Source: Podila epigama
Lineage: Eukaryota; Mortierellomycota; Mortierellomycetes; Mortierellales; Mortierellaceae
DNA: 11,237 nucleotides
Reading direction: 5' to 3'
NCBI GenBank assembly: GCA_015679605.1
Contig: JAAAVE010000877.1
Location: forward strand, 1 to 11,237
Part shown: positions 7,473 to 11,237 of the stretch, one piece after another
How positions within the stretch are numbered: the first letter of the stretch is position 1
Layout of the letters: every line of letters starts with the position of its first letter
Notes under the pieces: model-generated
The model's database searches: none
The model's input: the letters and a program-made list of their open reading frames with translations, nothing else
Told to the model about the DNA's origin: nothing
Translations under genes and position numbers: made by a program

Positions 7473-9525
7473 TTAACTCATCCAAGAGGCATTCTCCTGT
7501 GGGACCCATTTTGTGGTCACCTTGCGTCTCAAAGAAAAGAATTCGACACCTCCGTCGCCAGTGATATCGCAATGGTTGCCGAACCGACTCTTGTTCCATC
7601 CACCGAATGAGAATGGTTCTCGTGGTACCGCTACTCCAATGCTATCAAGGAAAAAAAATAGTACCAAGCAAGGAAGAGAGTTTTTTTTTCCAATAAATAA
7701 GGAGTTAGACAAAAAGACACTTGACAGTTCCATTTCGGCACCTGTGAACTTTACTAAAAAAAAAAAAAAGCAATACAAAAGAAAGGAGAACGAGACTTAC
7801 TTGACGCCACACATGCCAGCACTGAATCGCTTGATGAAATGATCGGCAGTTGCACCAGAACTGGTGTAGATACAGGCAGCATTGCCATAAGGGTTTGCAT
7901 TCTCGATGGCTAATGCCTCTTCTGCAGACTCGACGGCGAGAATGGATAGAACAGGACCAAAGATCTCATCATGCAGGGCCTTGTCCGCCTTGTTGGTGTG
8001 GAGGATGACGGTGGGTCCGACCCAGTACCCTTGTTGATGTTGCGCTGTCCAGGGTCGACCATCGACTAGGATCTTTGCTCCCGAGGCTTCGGCCTCGTTG
8101 ATGTAGCGTGTGATCTTGTCAACTGAGGCTTGGTCAATGACAGGTCCGACCTCACCAGCTTTGTTGCCTGCCTTGAGTGATGCTGCCTTTGCAACAATCT
8201 TGTCAATGAGCTCTTGCTGGTGCCCAATTGTCAAAAGTACGGTTGCTGCCATACAGCGTTGGCCACTGCAACCGCTGAATGAGTTGACCACATCAGTCGA
8301 GGTCATTTCGATATTGCAATCCGGAGCAGAGATCATATGGTTCTATGAAGAGTACAGAGATAGAGTGATTTCATTAAGACAAGGAGAGAGCATTGTTTAG
8401 ACGCTTGAGGATCATTATAAAATGCATCATCTTTGATATCCAAGATACTCTCTTGATTAGTATATTTGTATATCTTTATATTTACCTTGGCACCACCGAG
8501 AGCAAGCACACGCTTGTTGAGTCGATGACATCGCTGTGCGACCAATTCAGCAATATGAGATGTGCCCACAAAGGTAACTGCCTTGACGTCAGGATGGTCT
8601 ACCAATGCATTGACAGCTATGATAAAAAAAGAAAGTTGGAAGAAGAAACATTTGTTTTTTTTGTCAAGTTGTGTCCTTGATCGTGCTTGACATACATGAG
8701 GGGATGCTTTTGTATCCCTACACCTTTTCACATGCCTCCCCCTTCGTTTTCCTTTCTTTTACCTTCTGCAGTTCCATGGACGAGATTGATGACGCCGTTC
8801 GGTAGTCCAGCCTCCTTGAGCAACTCGACAACCTTGGCCATTGTAAACGGCACCTTTTCACTTGGCTTTAGGATCATTGTATTACCTATCGTTAAAAACA
8901 ACAGGTATGATATGTGTTTGTAAGAGAGAACAGAGACACAAACAACACACACATAAACACATACACACACATTCCACATCACTTTACCCATGGCGATGGC
9001 AATAGGGAGAGTCCACATAGGAACCATGACAGGAAAGTTGAAGGGGACAACTGAAGCGACGACGCCAAGTGGGACACGGGTGTCACAACAGGTGATTCCT
9101 CTGGAGACCTCGAGCATTTTCCCTTGGACAACTTGAGGGAGGGAGAGAGCATATTCGACTGTTTCTTGACCCTTTAGGACACTGGCGAGTGCCTCGGCCT
9201 TGTTCTTGCCATGTTCAAGGACGACGAGGTCAGCGAGATGGTCAGCATGTTTGGAGAGTAGAGCATGGAAACGGAGGAGGATAGCGGCACGGTCCTTGAT
9301 CGTTCGGGAGGACCAAGCAGGGAATGCGGCAGAAGCAGCTGCGACAGCATTGTGGACGTCCTCGGCGGTTGAGATGGGGACATGTCCAATGACGGAGCCG
9401 TTGTGAGGGCTGGTGACAGGGAGATACTGGGTTATTTCGGTGGATGTGGTGGATGATGTCGAGACAGGGTCGACAAAGTCACCGTTGATCCAGTTGCGAA
9501 GGCGAGGTTGGTCAGGTGTGATCAT
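7473..9525 (-). CDS. ALDH6A1: Methylmalonate-semialdehyde dehydrogenase-class aldehyde dehydrogenase (five exons)
   Basis: Proposed exons on the minus strand are 9525-8988, 8885-8763, 8616-8486, 8342-7801 and 7641-7473. The four introns (102, 146, 143 and 159 nt) are GT-AG and leave 1503 nt, or 500 aa. The family converts malonate/methylmalonate semialdehyde to acetyl-/propionyl-CoA with NAD and CoA, in valine, pyrimidine and inositol breakdown. Visible motifs are RLRNWINGDFVDP, VPFNFPVMVPMW, NTMILKPSEKVP (from 181) and FVGTSHIAE. The catalytic SGQRCM motif has Cys294, and EIFGPV starts at Glu390. GVNIGVAVPREPFSFGGWN lies near the C-terminus. Where hydrolytic ALDHs have Glu in LELGGK, this protein has LALGGAKNH. 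That matches the CoA-acylating class, in which water activation is not needed. The start at 9525 is chosen because the longer frame runs through a microsatellite. With it, no mitochondrial presequence is evident, although the family is usually mitochondrial. Substrate could differ from the class name. Confidence 0.9.
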
Positions 9526-9547
9526 TTTTTGAGTTGAAATGAATGTA

Positions 9548-9586
9548 GGTGAGTGAATGAATGAGTGAATGAATGAGTGAATGAGA
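9548..9586. repeat. TGAA/TGAG tetranucleotide microsatellite
   Basis: Imperfect GAATGAGT/GAATGAAT repeats read on the mRNA strand as CATTCATTCACT. They lie about 25 bases before the dehydrogenase start. Reading through them would give an N-terminal extension with repeated Ser-Phe-Ile-His, which is judged to be leader sequence. Confidence 0.9.
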
Positions 9587-9595
9587 GAGAATTGT

Positions 9596-9633
9596 GTGTC
9601 AATGAGGAGTGTCAATGAGAAGTGTCAATGAGT
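9596..9633. repeat. Three tandem copies of a 13-bp motif
   Basis: GTGTCAATGAG followed by two variable bases repeats at 9596, 9609 and 9622 with an exact 13-bp period. On the mRNA strand the core is CTCATTGACAC. It lies 70-110 bases upstream of the dehydrogenase start and could be leader or promoter sequence. Confidence 0.85.
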
Positions 9634-9792
9634 GCTAGAAAAAGGTGTTTTCTTTTTGTGATAATTGTGGGAACCTCAACCAAGAAGGAAAAAAAAAGGA
9701 GAGGTTTTTCGAGGGGGATGTGGATGTGGGGATGTGGATGGAGACAAAAGGCGCGTGACCAATAGACCCCCCGTGATTTGCTATGGTTGTAA

Positions 9793-9827
9793 AGGAAGGA
9801 AGGGAGGAAGGAAGGAAGGAAGGAAGG
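9793..9827. repeat. GGAA/GGGA microsatellite
   Basis: This is a purine tetranucleotide array of about eight units with one GGGA interruption, in the non-coding region upstream of the dehydrogenase. Confidence 0.9.
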
Positions 9828-9831
9828 CATT

Positions 9832-9998
9832 ACGCGTATGAGGAATGGTAGTCGTGGTAGGAGGTCGCTCGTTGAAGGATTCTCGTAGGAGTTGTACAGT
9901 AGCATGGATTGACAGACGCGTCAAAGATGTTGTAGAAGGTTTACTCTCACAGAGACGCGTAACAATCCTTGTCAAAGATGATAGAGAGAGGGACGCGT
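9832..9998. promoter_or_regulatory. Cluster of four ACGCGT palindromes
   Basis: ACGCGT occurs at 9832-9837, 9916-9921, 9955-9960 and 9993-9998; the last three are preceded by G. The hexamer is the MluI cell-cycle box bound by Mbp1-type factors in yeasts. Three more copies lie elsewhere in the window (6418, 6498, 10989). The cluster is 307-473 bases upstream of the dehydrogenase start. Function is inferred from the motif only. Confidence 0.4.
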
Positions 9999-10080
9999 CT
10001 CATATGCATGGCAAAGTCGATGGTCGCGTGACTTGAGGAGATGACAAGCAAGAGACAGACAGAGAGAGAGAGAGAGAGAC

Positions 10081-10493
10081 TAAGGTGTGTATGCATCCAT
10101 CCAATGCTGATCCTGCCCGGTATATGACATAGCTTTGGCCAGTATTTTTGCCCGGCCCTTTTGACCTTTGGCCTAGGCCATGACCAACCAGCTGACAATT
10201 GCCTGGTACATGTTCACCTCCACCTATTTGCTTCCGTGGTTCCTTTTGTACGCCCATTGCCTACCCTCCGGGATGCCTCACCTGCCCTCCCAAAAGATCC
10301 ACAAGTCATTTCATTTATTTTGTGTAACTCTGGCCCTTTTCAATTGCTCAAGGCGAGTGTGGGCCATGGCCCAAACATCAAAAATAGATTGCGTGTTTGT
10401 TTGTGTGCGTGTATGTGAAGGTTCATGTGCGTGAAAAGGTGAAAGAGAGAAAAGAAGCCATGTTGGACATGTTGAAGATTATGCGTGTTCTCA
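10081..10493. other. Intergenic stretch with GGCC-rich palindromic sequence
   Basis: No gene can be called. The stretch is richer in GGCC and CCC than its surroundings and contains TGGCCTAGGCCA (10169-10180) and GGGCCATGGCCC (10361-10372). It also has repeated GGCCCTTTT (10154-10162 and 10332-10340). Short open frames exist on both strands, but none has a recognisable motif. A degraded repeat element or an unrecognised regulatory region is possible. Confidence 0.4.
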
Positions 10494-10793
10494 ATGGCAG
10501 GGGCATCGCAAGTGAACACATTTGCAGTGTCCATCCCTTGCCTTTTGCAAGACTTTCAGCAAGGGACAGAAGGTGGACTTTTGGTGGATAAAAAGAGATT
10601 ATCGCTCAACACAAGAGGGAGGGGGTGGTGTGTAACATGGCAAGATGGCATTTGCCAACAATGCTCTACAACAATCGATGGAACACAATCCGTTTCCCAC
10701 AAAAAGTATATCTTTCTTTGCGGATGCTCATTAACCCAACTTCATTCCATGGAGAAAAAAAACAAAACATGGGCCGATGCATCTACGCATTAA
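10494..10793 (+). CDS. Possible exon or small ORF with a Cys-containing segment (doubtful)
   Basis: The open frame from ATG at 10494 gives 99 aa. I do not recognise it. Its first 65 residues look protein-like: NTFAVSIPCLLQDFQQGT, then GRGWCVTWQDGICQQCST, a C-x(4)-W-x(5)-type spacing with CQQC. The remainder (KKYIFLCGCSLTQLHSMEKK) looks less so, and a GTATAT donor-like site lies at 10706. An acceptor-like CAG ends at 10500. It may therefore be one exon of a small secreted or membrane protein whose other exons are not clear, or a chance frame. No signal peptide is present on this reading. Nothing downstream confirms it before the window ends. Confidence 0.22.
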   Translation: MAGASQVNTFAVSIPCLLQDFQQGTEGGLLVDKKRLSLNTRGRGWCVTWQDGICQQCSTTIDGTQSVSHKKYIFLCGCSLTQLHSMEKKNKTWADASTH

Positions 10794-11237
10794 GCTAAAG
10801 TTGATAAAAGACGATGATTTCACTTTTTTTCGGTTGTGAACATGATCGATAAGACGCTCTTTTGCCTTGCGCCCGTTCCCAATGGTGGCCACAACGGCAT
10901 AGAGCCGAGTTAGAACCGAGTGCTGGAGGGAAGGATGTAGTAATTGAGCGATCAGATAATGATGATGATCTAGTAGTATGCTTACGCGACGCGTATTTTA
11001 GCCAGAGGACTCTAGAGCGGTCGATCTAGGATGAGTACCTGGATACCTTGCTAGTAGGTTCTTTTGACTTGCTGATTGCATTGCTAGATGACCGGCTTAC
11101 TATAATTGCATTCATGACAAGGACAGGTTGAAATTGCCTTTTTTTTTTCTTATTATTGGCTTTGAGTGTGATAATTGTGGGGTTGAGGCTCTAGACGGAA
11201 CAAAATAGAAAAAAAAAAAAAAAAAAAAAAAACAAAA
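10794..11237. other. Terminal non-coding stretch, ends next to poly(A)
   Basis: No supported gene, RNA or repeat family is seen. It contains one ACGCGT (10989-10994) and a 15-bp sequence shared with 9657-9671 (at 11167-11181). Near the end of the window there is a run of 24 A (11209-11232) followed by CAAAA. There is no open frame of note. Confidence 0.5.
11209..11232. repeat. Poly(A) run near the window end
   Basis: There are 24 consecutive A, followed by CAAAA at the very end. The start of the window mirrors it with 22 T. No gene on the + strand is close enough for this to be a reverse-transcribed poly(A) tail, so an assembly break at a homopolymer is the simplest reading. Confidence 0.9.

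Larger units (their letters stand above)
9526..10080 (-). promoter_or_regulatory. Upstream region of the aldehyde dehydrogenase gene
   Basis: This is non-coding sequence rich in short repeats. It holds TGAA/TGAG tetranucleotides at about 9548-9586 next to the ATG, a 13-bp motif in three tandem copies (9596-9633), a GGAA array (9793-9827), four ACGCGT palindromes (9832-9998) and a GA tract (10061-10079). GGCGCGTGACC near 9749 and GTCGCGTGAC near 10023 are further CGCG-containing sites. No TATA box is recognised in the minus direction. I see no convincing gene on either strand. Confidence 0.45.

Noticed and set aside
7642-7800. Earlier acceptor in dehydrogenase intron 4 after a T-rich tract (near 7754 on the minus strand)
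   Set aside because: Using it breaks the frame and meets a stop; the acceptor at 7642-7643 restores the class motif GVNIGV.
9526-9615. 30-residue N-terminal extension of the aldehyde dehydrogenase
   Set aside because: It is mostly translation of the TGAA/TGAG microsatellite; the protein starting at 9525 begins close to the conserved domain, as in the family.
10180-10434. 84-codon hydrophobic frame (MTNQLTIAWYMF...)
   Set aside because: No motif or homologue recalled, and it runs through the GGCC-rich palindromic region into GT-rich sequence; too weak to call.

Overview
This window looks like nuclear DNA from a filamentous fungus. An early-diverging, Mucoromycota-type genome is the best guess. 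The evidence is a vacuolar TRP channel of the fungal Yvc1 type, several short spliceosomal introns per gene (about 96-185 nt) with fungal-style donors, compact intergenic spaces, and abundant homopolymers and tetranucleotide repeats. The phylum is an inference from gene style; no marker in the window proves it. The window begins in a run of 22 T and ends next to a run of 24 A, so it may be a whole contig broken at homopolymers.

Layout. From 194 to 2070 (+) is a six-exon ERV46/ERGIC3 gene, a cargo receptor of COPII/COPI vesicles; its spliced frame is complete at 387 aa. From 2581 to 6425 (+) is a ten-exon YVC1-like vacuolar calcium/cation TRP channel; its spliced frame closes at 884 aa. Two of its nine introns appear to be GC-AG introns, and one exon is only 30 nt long. 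From 6806 to 7210 (+) is an intronless gene with its own TATA box. It encodes a 134-aa secreted protein with a His-rich propeptide-like part, a Lys-Arg site, and a Gly/Trp/Arg repeat tail. I recognise no named family for it, and it is the most novel-looking gene here. Converging on it from the other strand, 9525 down to 7473, is a five-exon aldehyde dehydrogenase of the methylmalonate-semialdehyde dehydrogenase class (500 aa).

From 9526 to 11237 no gene can be called with confidence. This 1.7 kb holds the presumed promoter of the dehydrogenase, with tandem TGAA/TGAG repeats, a 13-bp triple repeat, a GGAA repeat and a cluster of ACGCGT palindromes. Beyond that come a GA tract, a GGCC-rich stretch with two 12-bp palindromes, and a weak cysteine-containing open frame at 10494-10793.

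The genes are separate eukaryotic transcription units and do not form an operon or one pathway: ER-Golgi trafficking, vacuolar ion release, a secreted small protein, and valine/inositol-type catabolism. What they share is promoter texture. The leaders of ERV46, YVC1 and the dehydrogenase all carry sense-strand CATC/CATT tetranucleotide repeats. The YVC1 and dehydrogenase upstream regions also carry clusters of ACGCG motifs. I see no mobile element, CRISPR array, tRNA or rRNA. All exon coordinates were worked out by hand from splice signals, reading-frame continuity and remembered family resemblance, not from transcripts or a search.
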